The position numbers and the translations under genes are program-made. The notes below the pieces were generated by a model, which did no database searches, had not been told where the DNA came from, and saw nothing but the letters and a program-made list of their open reading frames with translations. A stretch of DNA of 64,000 nucleotides from assembly GCF_000346615.1 (NCBI RefSeq), contig NZ_ANNU01000003.1, positions 29,174 to 93,173 of the forward strand, written 5' to 3'. This document shows positions 37,505 through 45,665 of the stretch, one piece after another (the first letter of the stretch is position 1; the number at the start of each line of letters is the position of its first letter). The stretch is from Nafulsella turpanensis ZLM-10 (GTDB taxonomy: Bacteria; Bacteroidota; Bacteroidia; Cytophagales; Cyclobacteriaceae).

Positions 37505-38095
37505 CTATTGCTGATAAAAAGGGCTGATCATATAAAATACCACTACCCCACTGATGGAAACATACAGCCATAAAGGATAGGCATAGCGTACAATTTTCCG
37601 ATGACGATCAATTTTTCCACTCAAGGCATAATAAACCGACATCAGCACGAATGGTAACACAATGGCTGCCAGGACAATATGCGTTAGCAATACAAAATAA
37701 TAAAATCCGGCGATCGATGCAACTGCGGCTTTTTCCATCGCCTCTACTACGCCGTCTCCGTTTGCATCGCCAAATTTGGTTGAAGGTGCAGAAGCATGAT
37801 AAATGACATAAAACACCAGAAACAAGGCTCCTAAAGCCATTGCGGATAACATCATCCTCTTATGCCATTCTACTTTACGTTGCAAAATAAAGACAAGCCC
37901 TAATATTAAAATAATGCTGGTAATGCTGTTGATACCGGCATTAATACGGGGCAGAGCCATTATTACCGAATCTGGAAGGCTAAGTTTATAAGGTACAACA
38001 AGCAGGAGGCCCACCACCACCGGAACGAGCACGGAAATAATAAGAATACTCCGGAGAATGATTTTATCTTTTGGATTAAATGCAATTTGTGTCAT
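37505..38095 (-). CDS. DUF420 membrane protein with an EF-hand-like loop
   Basis: A 196-residue inner-membrane protein of the DUF420 (YozB-like) family, linked to cytochrome oxidase assembly. It has about five helices and conserved histidines (H78 in VEWHKRMM, H100 in VIYH, H139 in LLTHIVLA, H165). Between the third and fourth helices lies DANGDGVVEAME (110-121), a canonical 12-residue EF-hand calcium loop: D1, N3, D5, G6, hydrophobic at 8 and E12. The family's usual loop here is short and neutral. It begins 5 bases after the SCO-like gene. Confidence 0.88.
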   Translation of the reverse strand: MTQIAFNPKDKIILRSILIISVLVPVVVGLLLVVPYKLSLPDSVIMALPRINAGINSITSIILILGLVFILQRKVEWHKRMMLSAMALGALFLVFYVIYHASAPSTKFGDANGDGVVEAMEKAAVASIAGFYYFVLLTHIVLAAIVLPFVLMSVYYALSGKIDRHRKIVRYAYPLWLYVSISGVVVFYMISPFYQQ

Positions 38096-38100
38096 GCTGG

Positions 38101-38751
38101 CTACCTTTCTTCTAAAAGGATTTTAATTTCGGTTATCAATCGATCTATTTCTTTGCGCTCACTGGTATAATAGCCTCTGATACGCCGCTGCCCGTCTACC
38201 AATACCAACTGAAGGTTTGCCGGCGTAGCAATGGCAGCGGAAGAACTTATAAGCGGTAAAACAAACCCACAGCGAATAAGCTGTTCAACAGCGTTTTTTT
38301 CGCCTGTTACAAATTCCCATTTTGGTTTAGACAATCCCTTTTCCTCCGTATAAGCTTTTAACTCGGCTGGTGTATCGCGCTCCGGGTCGGTGGAAACAGA
38401 AAGTAATTGTACAGCGGGTTCCGTTTCAAAATTCCCCTGGAGCCGCAACAATTCATTATTCAATCGTTGGCATGACTCCTGGCAATGGCTGTTGAAGAAA
38501 CTGACCACTGTTAACTTTCCACTAAGGTGGCTTTCACTCAGGAACTCCCCTTCCTTATTGACAAAATTAAAAGCCGGTATATAATGCTGCCCCTCCTGCG
38601 GAGAACAGAATTCGGAAGTTATCGCTGTGGCATCCTGATGAAAAACGGGTATACTAAACTTGTTTTCCCCAAAGGTTCTAAGGAACCAGATAAGGAAAAC
38701 TGGAAAAATGAGCAGGAAGGTTAAAGCCGCAAACTTTTTAGCGTTTTTCAT
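38101..38751 (-). CDS. SCO-like thioredoxin-fold protein lacking the copper-ligand histidine
   Basis: A 216-residue membrane-anchored protein (helix about 8-26) of the SCO1/SenC family, which delivers copper to the CuA site of oxidase subunit II. The CxxxC pair is present (C90, C94 in NSHCQESC), as is STDPERDTP. The third ligand, a His normally found before the strand equivalent to LVLVDGQRR (about residue 178), is absent: there is no His anywhere after H89. The prolines usual next to the cysteines are Gln here. It may act as a thiol-disulfide reductant for CuA instead of a copper chaperone. It leads a second unit after the oxidase terminator. Confidence 0.85.
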   Translation of the reverse strand: MKNAKKFAALTFLLIFPVFLIWFLRTFGENKFSIPVFHQDATAITSEFCSPQEGQHYIPAFNFVNKEGEFLSESHLSGKLTVVSFFNSHCQESCQRLNNELLRLQGNFETEPAVQLLSVSTDPERDTPAELKAYTEEKGLSKPKWEFVTGEKNAVEQLIRCGFVLPLISSSAAIATPANLQLVLVDGQRRIRGYYTSERKEIDRLITEIKILLEER

Positions 38752-38897
38752 GTAAATAAGAGTTAACCTTCACTAAAACAAAAGCAGCTCAGAATTAATT
38801 TAGATTCTTTAATAATTCCTGCTTTTATCTCTCTGAAGTGGTAGCAAAGTTACGGCACCACCCATTCAAATCCATTCCAGGCGAAGATAAATTGCAT

Positions 38898-38932
38898 AAA
38901 AAAAGCCGGTACTTTTAAGTCCGGCTTTTTTT
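38898..38932 (-). terminator. Terminator of the act-cox operon
   Basis: A perfect 12-bp stem (38898-38909 with 38921-38932, loop 11) beginning with seven A and ending with seven T, 16 bases after the subunit IV stop. It separates the main respiratory operon from the SCO-DUF420 unit. Confidence 0.9.
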
Positions 38933-38948
38933 AAATTCCAAACAAGTC

Positions 38949-39275
38949 CTAAACGTTAGGAACTCCTCCATCGCTTTCCATTAGAAGGGCCACAATTAAC
39001 CAAAAAACAAAAATGGTTGGAATCAGAATAGACCAGATAAGGGTTTTCGATTCGTGACGAAGGTGCATAAATTCTGCTACAATATAAAAGGCTTTGATAA
39101 TGGTTAAGCCTACGTAAATGGAAATCAACAGGGGGCCCCTTTCCATGGTAAAAGCCAGAAGGAATTCCAATGCCGTTACCGCAGCCAGGATAAGGGCGGT
39201 TTTCCATATCTTTTTGATATGTTCTTTATTAGCAGGTTGTACTACTATATCGTGATTTTCTTCGTGATGAGCCAT
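38949..39275 (-). CDS. Cytochrome c oxidase subunit IV
   Basis: A 108-residue, three-helix subunit of the heme-copper oxidase (the prokaryotic subunit IV family, CyoD/caa3-type). It begins MAHHEENHD with a His-rich N-terminus; helices lie near 28-48, 52-75 and 82-103, with AEFMHLRH between the second and third. I start it at 39275, since the upstream extension to 39332 overlaps subunit III and has no family similarity. It is the last gene of the operon, 20 bases after subunit III. Confidence 0.88.
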   Translation of the reverse strand: MAHHEENHDIVVQPANKEHIKKIWKTALILAAVTALEFLLAFTMERGPLLISIYVGLTIIKAFYIVAEFMHLRHESKTLIWSILIPTIFVFWLIVALLMESDGGVPNV

Positions 39276-39295
39276 CTCTTTATCTTTTAAAAGTC

Positions 39296-40042
39296 TTAAA
39301 CAAGGTAAAAGAAGGTAAATACAAATACCCAAACAAGGTCTACAAAGTGCCAGTAAAGACCAATCTTCTCTACCATTTCATAATGCCCGCGGCGGTCGTA
39401 CGTTCCGACAGCGGCATTATAAAACACGATAAACAACAAAATGATACCACTTAATACGTGGGTTCCGTGGAAGCCTGTAATAAAGAAAAAGAAGTTGGCA
39501 AAAAGCTGTGGACCATATTCATTTTCAAGGAGGTTTGCTCCAAAAAGTCGGGTACCATCCGCAAGCAGAAGTCCTTCCTCTGTTCCGGCAATAAAGTGGC
39601 TCCATTCCCACACCTGGCAGCCCAAGAAGGTTACACCACCAATAATCGTCCAGAGAAGGTATTTAACTACGGCCTTGCGATCCATGCGGTGTCCGGCTTC
39701 TACGGCCAGTACCATGGTAACACTACTCAAAATGAGAATAAAGGTCATGATACCAACAAATACCAGCGGAAGGTGAACCCCATGCAGGAAAGGAACAGCA
39801 TCGAACACCATTTCAGCAACAGGCCACACCTCCTGCGAGGCAGCATAATTATCAAGAGAGCCCTCATAAGCGGGTAAGCTAAACCGGACATAGCCATAGC
39901 CAATCAGCAAAGAGGAAAAAGTAAAGGCATCTGAAAGAAGAAAGAACCACATCATCAGCTTTCCATAGCTCGCCTTGAAGGGTGATTGTCCGCCGTCCCA
40001 GATACTGCGTTTTGGTTTGTTTAAAGTAACTTCCGCTGCCAT
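39296..40042 (-). CDS. ctaE: Cytochrome c oxidase subunit III
   Basis: A 248-residue multi-helix subunit III of the aa3-type oxidase. Seven hydrophobic segments are visible. Typical positions include GFHGTHVLSGIILLF and the C-terminal YWHFVDLVWVFVFTFFYLV, the strongest subunit III signature. This is the longer of two subunit III-like proteins encoded in tandem; the other lies immediately upstream. Subunit III stabilises the oxygen-reduction core and is not itself redox-active. Confidence 0.93.
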   Translation of the reverse strand: MAAEVTLNKPKRSIWDGGQSPFKASYGKLMMWFFLLSDAFTFSSLLIGYGYVRFSLPAYEGSLDNYAASQEVWPVAEMVFDAVPFLHGVHLPLVFVGIMTFILILSSVTMVLAVEAGHRMDRKAVVKYLLWTIIGGVTFLGCQVWEWSHFIAGTEEGLLLADGTRLFGANLLENEYGPQLFANFFFFITGFHGTHVLSGIILLFIVFYNAAVGTYDRRGHYEMVEKIGLYWHFVDLVWVFVFTFFYLV

Positions 40043-40083
40043 AATAAACGTTTAATACAAGTTGATACGATAATAAGATATGT

Positions 40084-40674
40084 TTAGTTGAAAGTCAAAA
40101 ACAGGAACAAATATAGCCATAGTCCATCTAAAAAGTGCCAGAAGGTTGCGCACAATTCTATCGAAAGCATGCTCTTGGAATGAACCTTATACCTAAAGGA
40201 CTGAACAAGAACGATTAACAGAAACACCAATCCGGCCACAATATGGACTCCGTGCATAAAAGGCAGTACAAAGGTAAAGGAGTCAATGGCCGTACCGCCT
40301 ACAAAATAAACGTTCGATGCCACCAGCTGTTCAAAACCCAGCAGCTGACCCGCCAGAAATCCAACTCCGAGAATAAAAGTAATGGTACTGAATATCCTGA
40401 GCAAATTTAGCTGATCTCTTTTTGCTGCCCGGTAAGCCAGGTGCATACTAATACTGCTAAGGATAAGCAAAATGGAGGTATAGCCAAAAAGGGAAGGCAG
40501 TTCGATAGGCACCCCCACTCCTTCCGCCTGTGCCACAATATAGGCACTGGTCCAGGCGGCAAATAGCATAACAATCGACACAATAAACAGCCAGAGGATA
40601 AACTTCTTCGGGCTCATTGACAAAGGCAGCTGCGGCTGCTCTGCCTGAACAATATTTATATTTTGTGTATTCAT
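40084..40674 (-). CDS. Second cytochrome c oxidase subunit III-like protein
   Basis: A 196-residue paralogue of subunit III with about five helices, preceded by a 25-residue hydrophilic tail. It keeps FMHGVHIVAGLVFLLI and the C-terminal ATFWHFLDGLWLYLFLFL, and lacks the first two helices of longer homologues. Tandem subunit III genes of unequal length occur in Bacteroidota aa3 loci. It starts 3 bases after ctaB. Confidence 0.88.
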   Translation of the reverse strand: MNTQNINIVQAEQPQLPLSMSPKKFILWLFIVSIVMLFAAWTSAYIVAQAEGVGVPIELPSLFGYTSILLILSSISMHLAYRAAKRDQLNLLRIFSTITFILGVGFLAGQLLGFEQLVASNVYFVGGTAIDSFTFVLPFMHGVHIVAGLVFLLIVLVQSFRYKVHSKSMLSIELCATFWHFLDGLWLYLFLFLTFN

Positions 40675-40677
40675 CTT

Positions 40678-41577
40678 TTAAATTTTATCAAGTAGATAAG
40701 CAATCTGCACTACCGGAAGGTAAAGAAAAGAACCAAACATTATTCTCAATGCTGACTTCCGGTCCTGATTCCGCATTAGTTTAAATGTTTGGGAAAGAAA
40801 CAAAACACCGCAAACGGTCGCAATAATAGCGGAATTGATTCCTGTAATCCCCAGCTTAAGCGGTAAAAGGCCAAGGGGAATCAGGAACAGGGTATAGGTC
40901 ATTATTTGAAGGGCAGTATTAAAATCTTTCTTCCCTCCCAAGGGCAACAGCTTAAAACCGGCTCGCTTATAGTCTTCGTCGGCTACCCAGGCAATCGCCC
41001 AAAAGTGCGGAAACTGCCAGATAAACTGAATACCGAAAATAATAAGGGCCTCTGCTGTAATCACCCCGGTGGCAGCCGTCCACCCTAATAAGGGAGGCAA
41101 AGCCCCGGGAATAGCACCCACTAGCACAGCCAAAGGGCCTACCCGCTTCATAGGTGTATAAACCAGGCTGTACAAAATCATTGAAACCAGAGAAAGAACC
41201 GTGGTGAGTATATTGGTAAATACCAACAGCAGCCCAAGCCCCACAACAGCCAGAAAGGCTGCAAAAAGAGCCGCTTCCTGAACCCTAATCCTGCCGGTAG
41301 GTAGTGGTCTGTTTTGCGTTCTTTTCATCTTCTTGTCCAGTTCCCGTTCAAAAATCTGGTTCAGCGTAATGGATGCACCACTGACAAGAAAACCACCCAG
41401 GCTCAGCACACTTAAAACCCACCAGTTAATGCTACCATTTGAAGCCAGCACAAAACCAAACGCAGATGAAAACGCCACCAGAAAAGAAAGTCTCAGCTTA
41501 ACCAGTTCTGTATAAATCTTCACCTTTTCCACCACATAAGCGGCAACACTTATTTCCCTGCTTCTTGCAATAAACAT
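40678..41577 (-). CDS. ctaB: Protoheme IX farnesyltransferase (heme O synthase)
   Basis: Adds a farnesyl group to protoheme to make heme O, the precursor of heme A. The 299-residue protein has eight or nine helices of the UbiA fold and the prenyl-diphosphate motif in LNQIFERELDKKMKRTQNRPLPTGR, with a second Asp-rich loop DEDYKRAGFKLLP. The start at 41577 overlaps ctaA by 28 bases; no better internal Met is available. It works directly before ctaA in the pathway, which is encoded just upstream. Confidence 0.95.
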   Translation of the reverse strand: MFIARSREISVAAYVVEKVKIYTELVKLRLSFLVAFSSAFGFVLASNGSINWWVLSVLSLGGFLVSGASITLNQIFERELDKKMKRTQNRPLPTGRIRVQEAALFAAFLAVVGLGLLLVFTNILTTVLSLVSMILYSLVYTPMKRVGPLAVLVGAIPGALPPLLGWTAATGVITAEALIIFGIQFIWQFPHFWAIAWVADEDYKRAGFKLLPLGGKKDFNTALQIMTYTLFLIPLGLLPLKLGITGINSAIIATVCGVLFLSQTFKLMRNQDRKSALRIMFGSFLYLPVVQIAYLLDKI

Positions 41578-42668
41578 ACGTCAGAATTTAAATCAGTTTG
41601 TTCCATTTTTTCGACCCGTCTGCTATTCACTAACAGCAGAATGTAAAACAGGACGCCAAAGAGTACCGTTCCAAAAAACAGATGCATTGGCTGTAAAAAA
41701 GCCGGTATAGCAAAATAAGCCATAATAACCCCACTAGTTATCTCCAGCAATAGAACCGCCAGCAAAATACTACTCCACTTGTTTAAATTAGCTGCCTGCG
41801 GAGCAAATTTACGAACTAAATAAAACAATAACAGGTGAAACAAAAGAATTACAATGGAATAAGAACGATGAATGTAAAACATAATACCTAACTCCTCTAT
41901 CCACACTTCCCGGTTGGTATACTGATGCCGTACTGCGGCTTCATCGACTAATTCTCTCACCTGTGTTCCTAAAATTATTTGAACAAGCGAAAAGCCAATC
42001 AACAGCAAGGTTAAAGCTCCAAGCTTTTGCCGGTGCTCCTTTTTCAATTCAATTGGAGACTCTTCCTGTACCTGAAACTTTGCCCACACAAGGAGGGCCA
42101 CTATTACCAGGGCCGGTAGCATATGCACCGTCACCATCCAGGGCAATAAGTTGGTGGAAACCACTATAGAACCTAACCACCCCTGGAACACTACCAGCAC
42201 AAAAGTGGCCAGCGAAGCCCAAAAGATACCCGGCCTGCTACTCCTGAAAGAAAAAGAGACGGCAAAGGTAGCCATTATTAAAAACCCTATCGTAACCCCC
42301 ACCAGGCGGTTAAAGTACTCGATCCAGGTTTTAACCGGATTAAAATCTGCTTCAATTAAAAGGGATTCATCATGTCTTAGCTGGTACGCGAGCTGGTCAG
42401 CTCCAAACACCTCCAGTAAGCTGGCAAACCGTTTGTTTTTCTCTCCTCTCTTCTCCGAATAAACTTCTTTATAATCAGAAGGGAGCTGCTCCGCCGATGT
42501 TGGCGGTACCCAGCTCCCAAAACATTTTGGCCAGTCCGGGCAACCCATTCCTGAACCAGTACTACGGACCACCCCTCCGACAATAATTAAAAGGTAAACG
42601 GCTGCAATGGTGATTGCAGCCAGTTTACCATATTTTTTTTGCCAGTATCGTTTAGTGTTTGCCTTCAC
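41550..42668 (-). CDS. ctaA: Heme A synthase (COX15/CtaA)
   Basis: Oxidises the methyl group of heme O to make heme A for the oxidase. The protein has about eight helices. Seen: GGVVRSTGSGMGCPDWPKCFG at the first helix-loop, read here in two pieces, with the Cys pair; EYFNRLVGVTIG with a heme-ligand-type region; and VTVHMLPALV and YIHRSYSIVILL with conserved His residues. The start is uncertain: GTG 42668 gives the best family-like N-terminus and a 17-base overlap with ctaD; ATGs at 42686 and 42707 would lengthen it. Confidence 0.92.
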   Translation of the reverse strand: MKANTKRYWQKKYGKLAAITIAAVYLLIIVGGVVRSTGSGMGCPDWPKCFGSWVPPTSAEQLPSDYKEVYSEKRGEKNKRFASLLEVFGADQLAYQLRHDESLLIEADFNPVKTWIEYFNRLVGVTIGFLIMATFAVSFSFRSSRPGIFWASLATFVLVVFQGWLGSIVVSTNLLPWMVTVHMLPALVIVALLVWAKFQVQEESPIELKKEHRQKLGALTLLLIGFSLVQIILGTQVRELVDEAAVRHQYTNREVWIEELGIMFYIHRSYSIVILLFHLLLFYLVRKFAPQAANLNKWSSILLAVLLLEITSGVIMAYFAIPAFLQPMHLFFGTVLFGVLFYILLLVNSRRVEKMEQTDLNSDVCLLQEAGK

Positions 42669-44538
42669 GATCCACAACCACAGCATCGTCATCCTTCTCC
42701 ATGTCAATCATAGCAGTTTCGTGAGGAAGGTTAGATTCCGGTGTCATAGCATATGGAATGTTCTGAGGAATATAATCTTCTTTCGCACCCGGCTTACTGT
42801 AATCATAAGGCCAGCGGTATACAGTTGGTATTTCGCCGGGCCAGTTGCCATGTCCTGGCTCTACAGGTGTTGTCCACTCCAGCGTGTTTGAATTCCACGG
42901 GTTAGCAGGCGCTTTTCTTCCAAGGTACATGCTATAGAAGAAGTTGAAGATAAACACCAGCTGAGCCGTAAAGGTAACGATAGCCGCGATGCTCACGAAC
43001 ATATTCAAATCGGTAAATCCGCTAAAGGCATCGAAATTGGTGAATGAATAGTACCTTCTCGGGAAACCTGCAATACCGATATAGTGCATAGGGAAAAACA
43101 CCATGTACACCCCAATAAAGGTAGCCCAGAAGTGGAAGTAGCCTAACTTATTGTCCATCATGCGGCCAAACATTTTCGGGAACCAGTGATAAATACCGGC
43201 CATCATCCCAAAGAAGGCTGCACTACCCATTACCAGGTGGAAGTGAGCTACTACGAAGTAAGTATCGTGCAGCTGCACGTCAATGGCAGCATTACCAAGG
43301 AAAATACCTGTTAAGCCGCCGGAAATAAAGAGCGAAACAAAGCCGATAGAATATAACATGGCCGGCGTAAAGATGATGTTACCACGCCACAAAGTAGTCA
43401 GGTAGTTAAACACCTTCACCGCCGATGGTACGGCAATTATAAGCGTCAGGAACATGAAGACCGAACCCAGGAAGGGGTCCATTCCTGAAACGAACATATG
43501 GTGCGCCCACACGACGAAGGACAGTACGGAAATCCCTAACAGAGAGCCAATCATGGCACGGTATCCGAAAATTGGTTTACGTGCGTTGGTTGCCATTACT
43601 TCAGATACGATACCGAAAGAAGGCAGAATTACAATATACACCTCAGGGTGGCCCAGGAACCAGAATAAGTGCTGGTACAACAGAGGGCTACCACCTACGT
43701 GCGGCAGTGCCTCGCCTGCGATGTAAATGTCGGCCAGGTAAAAAGAGGTACCAAAGCTACGGTCAAATACAAGTAAGAGTGCGGCGGCAAACAGAACCGG
43801 GAAAGCAAGCAGACCTAATACAGCAGTCAGGAAAAAAGCCCATACTGTTAAAGGCATTTTTGCAAAGGACATGCCCCTGGTCCGCAGGTTAATTACGGTG
43901 GCAATATAGTTGATACCACCCAGTAACTGCGAGGCAATAAAGAGCGTCATGGATATCAGCCAGAGGGTCATTCCCAGGTGAGAACCGGAAATTGCTTCCG
44001 GCAAGGCACTCAAGGGAGGATACACCACCCAGCCACCTGCAGCCGGCCCTGTTTCAATAAACAAGCTGTAAAACATAATAACACTGGCCACAAAGAAGAA
44101 CCAGTAAGAAAGCATGTTCATAAAGCCGGAGGCCATATCGCGGGCACCAATCTGCAGCGGAATCAGGAAATTACTGAAAGTACCACTCAAACCGGCGGTT
44201 AGCACGAAGAATACCATGATGGTTCCGTGCATGGTTACCAGTGCAAGGTAAAACTCCGGATCCAAGGTACCGGAGGTGGTAATCCAATCTCCTAAAAGAG
44301 GCTTCAGGAAAGTCATGTCCATTCCCGGAAATCCCAGCTGAAGGCGAAAGAGGATAGACAGAAAACCGCCAATCAAGGCCCAGAAGATACCGCTAATGAG
44401 ATACTGCTTACCGATCATTTTATGGTCGGTAGAGAAAATATATTTCGTAATGAAGCTCTGCTGATGGTCGTGCGCACCGTGCGCATGGGCATCGGCGGCT
44501 CCACCTGTATGGGACTTTTCTACGTTTATGGTAGCCAT
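42652..44538 (-). CDS. ctaD: Cytochrome c oxidase subunit I
   Basis: The catalytic subunit, with heme a, heme a3 and CuB. The 628-residue protein has twelve or more helices. Seen: FSTDHKMIGKQYL at the N-terminus, MHGTIMVFF (heme a ligand His), WFLGHPEVYIVILPSFG with the CuB His and the His-Tyr cross-link region, AHHMFVSGMDP (CuB His pair) and VAHFHLVMG (heme a3 ligand). The C-terminus has a hydrophilic extension (about 540-628). It sits between subunit II and ctaA in the operon. Confidence 0.97.
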   Translation of the reverse strand: MATINVEKSHTGGAADAHAHGAHDHQQSFITKYIFSTDHKMIGKQYLISGIFWALIGGFLSILFRLQLGFPGMDMTFLKPLLGDWITTSGTLDPEFYLALVTMHGTIMVFFVLTAGLSGTFSNFLIPLQIGARDMASGFMNMLSYWFFFVASVIMFYSLFIETGPAAGGWVVYPPLSALPEAISGSHLGMTLWLISMTLFIASQLLGGINYIATVINLRTRGMSFAKMPLTVWAFFLTAVLGLLAFPVLFAAALLLVFDRSFGTSFYLADIYIAGEALPHVGGSPLLYQHLFWFLGHPEVYIVILPSFGIVSEVMATNARKPIFGYRAMIGSLLGISVLSFVVWAHHMFVSGMDPFLGSVFMFLTLIIAVPSAVKVFNYLTTLWRGNIIFTPAMLYSIGFVSLFISGGLTGIFLGNAAIDVQLHDTYFVVAHFHLVMGSAAFFGMMAGIYHWFPKMFGRMMDNKLGYFHFWATFIGVYMVFFPMHYIGIAGFPRRYYSFTNFDAFSGFTDLNMFVSIAAIVTFTAQLVFIFNFFYSMYLGRKAPANPWNSNTLEWTTPVEPGHGNWPGEIPTVYRWPYDYSKPGAKEDYIPQNIPYAMTPESNLPHETAMIDMEKDDDAVVVDREGKH

Positions 44539-44563
44539 ATCAAAATAGTTTTAATGCAATTGC

Positions 44564-45637
44564 TTATTTCTGACTCAATTCAACCTCTTCGGACTCCACT
44601 ACTTCGGAAACAGGGCCCGCTCCTTCTGTTTCATCCAGCTCTTCCTCTTCCAGTGGCAGATTTCTTAGCTCCGGATATTGCTCCGTAATAGTCTGCTGCT
44701 CGGCATACCATTTCGCATACTCTTCAGGCTCTACTACCACTACCACTTTTCTCATCGAGAAGTGTCCTCTACCACAAATTTCGGCACAGGCCAGTTCGTA
44801 GTTAAAATCAGGGTCATTCAGCTCTTCACGCATCTCTGCAGTGGTTTTTGTAGGAATAAACCACATACGGGTTGGCATACCTGGCATCGCATCCATCTTC
44901 TGGCGAAAGTGTGGAAGATATACACTATGCAGTACATCTCTTGCCCGGATTTTCATTTCTACCGGCACTCCTTTTGGCAGGTAAATCTCCCGCGCAATAA
45001 AATCGTCATAGGCATTTTCATCGCGAAAGTTTACTCCCATGGGGTTGATAGCATCAATTAGGCGAAAATCATGCGCTCCCAACTTTCCATCTTCTCCAGG
45101 ATAACGTGCTTCCCAGGCAAACTGGTAACCCATTATTTCCAGCACCTCGGCTTCCGGAGGAGCAGCATCTGTCATATCAGCCCAAACCTGGAACCCACCA
45201 AATACAAGAATTGAAAGTACAATGGCAGGAATAATAGTCCAGATTACTTCAAGTTTTGTGTTGTCGGGGTAAAAGGTAGCTACCCTGTCTTTTTTATACC
45301 GGTAAATGTAAGAGAAAACAAAGAGCAGCACGTGGGTAAGCACAAAAACGGCTACACATATCCAGGTAGTGGTCCAGAAAATCTGCTCATATTCAAGCCC
45401 GTGAACAGACGCAAGTGGTACCTGGTACTTATCGTAAGCGGCAAATGAATAGTAGAAGAACCATCCGCCAAAAATGAGCATGAACAATACAAAGAGTACC
45501 GCATTAACTTTATTGCTCTTCGATACCCGCTTCTTTTCCGTTCCGCGAACCACATTCACGAGTGTATAAATACGGTAAATCAGGAGTAAAATAGCAATGA
45601 GAACAACAGCACCTATCGCTAATAATATACCAAACAT
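44564..45637 (-). CDS. ctaC: Cytochrome c oxidase subunit II
   Basis: Carries the dinuclear CuA centre that accepts electrons from cytochrome c. The 357 residues show three helices (about 3-20, 48-70 and 88-110), the aromatic-rich GYQFAWEARYPGEDG loop and the CuA motif CAEICGRGHFSM. There is no fused cytochrome c domain (no CxxCH), so this is not a caa3-type subunit II; the likely electron donor is the act complex or a soluble cytochrome. The C-terminus is acidic. Confidence 0.96.
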   Translation of the reverse strand: MFGILLAIGAVVLIAILLLIYRIYTLVNVVRGTEKKRVSKSNKVNAVLFVLFMLIFGGWFFYYSFAAYDKYQVPLASVHGLEYEQIFWTTTWICVAVFVLTHVLLFVFSYIYRYKKDRVATFYPDNTKLEVIWTIIPAIVLSILVFGGFQVWADMTDAAPPEAEVLEIMGYQFAWEARYPGEDGKLGAHDFRLIDAINPMGVNFRDENAYDDFIAREIYLPKGVPVEMKIRARDVLHSVYLPHFRQKMDAMPGMPTRMWFIPTKTTAEMREELNDPDFNYELACAEICGRGHFSMRKVVVVVEPEEYAKWYAEQQTITEQYPELRNLPLEEEELDETEGAGPVSEVVESEEVELSQK

Positions 45638-45665
45638 GGGTTTTTTGAATTAGTGTGAATACTCG

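Noticed and set aside
38845..38852. TAACTTTG box upstream of the SCO-like gene
   Set aside because: Fits TAnnTTTG on the minus strand, but the nearest TTTG lies only 14 bases upstream, outside the usual spacing.
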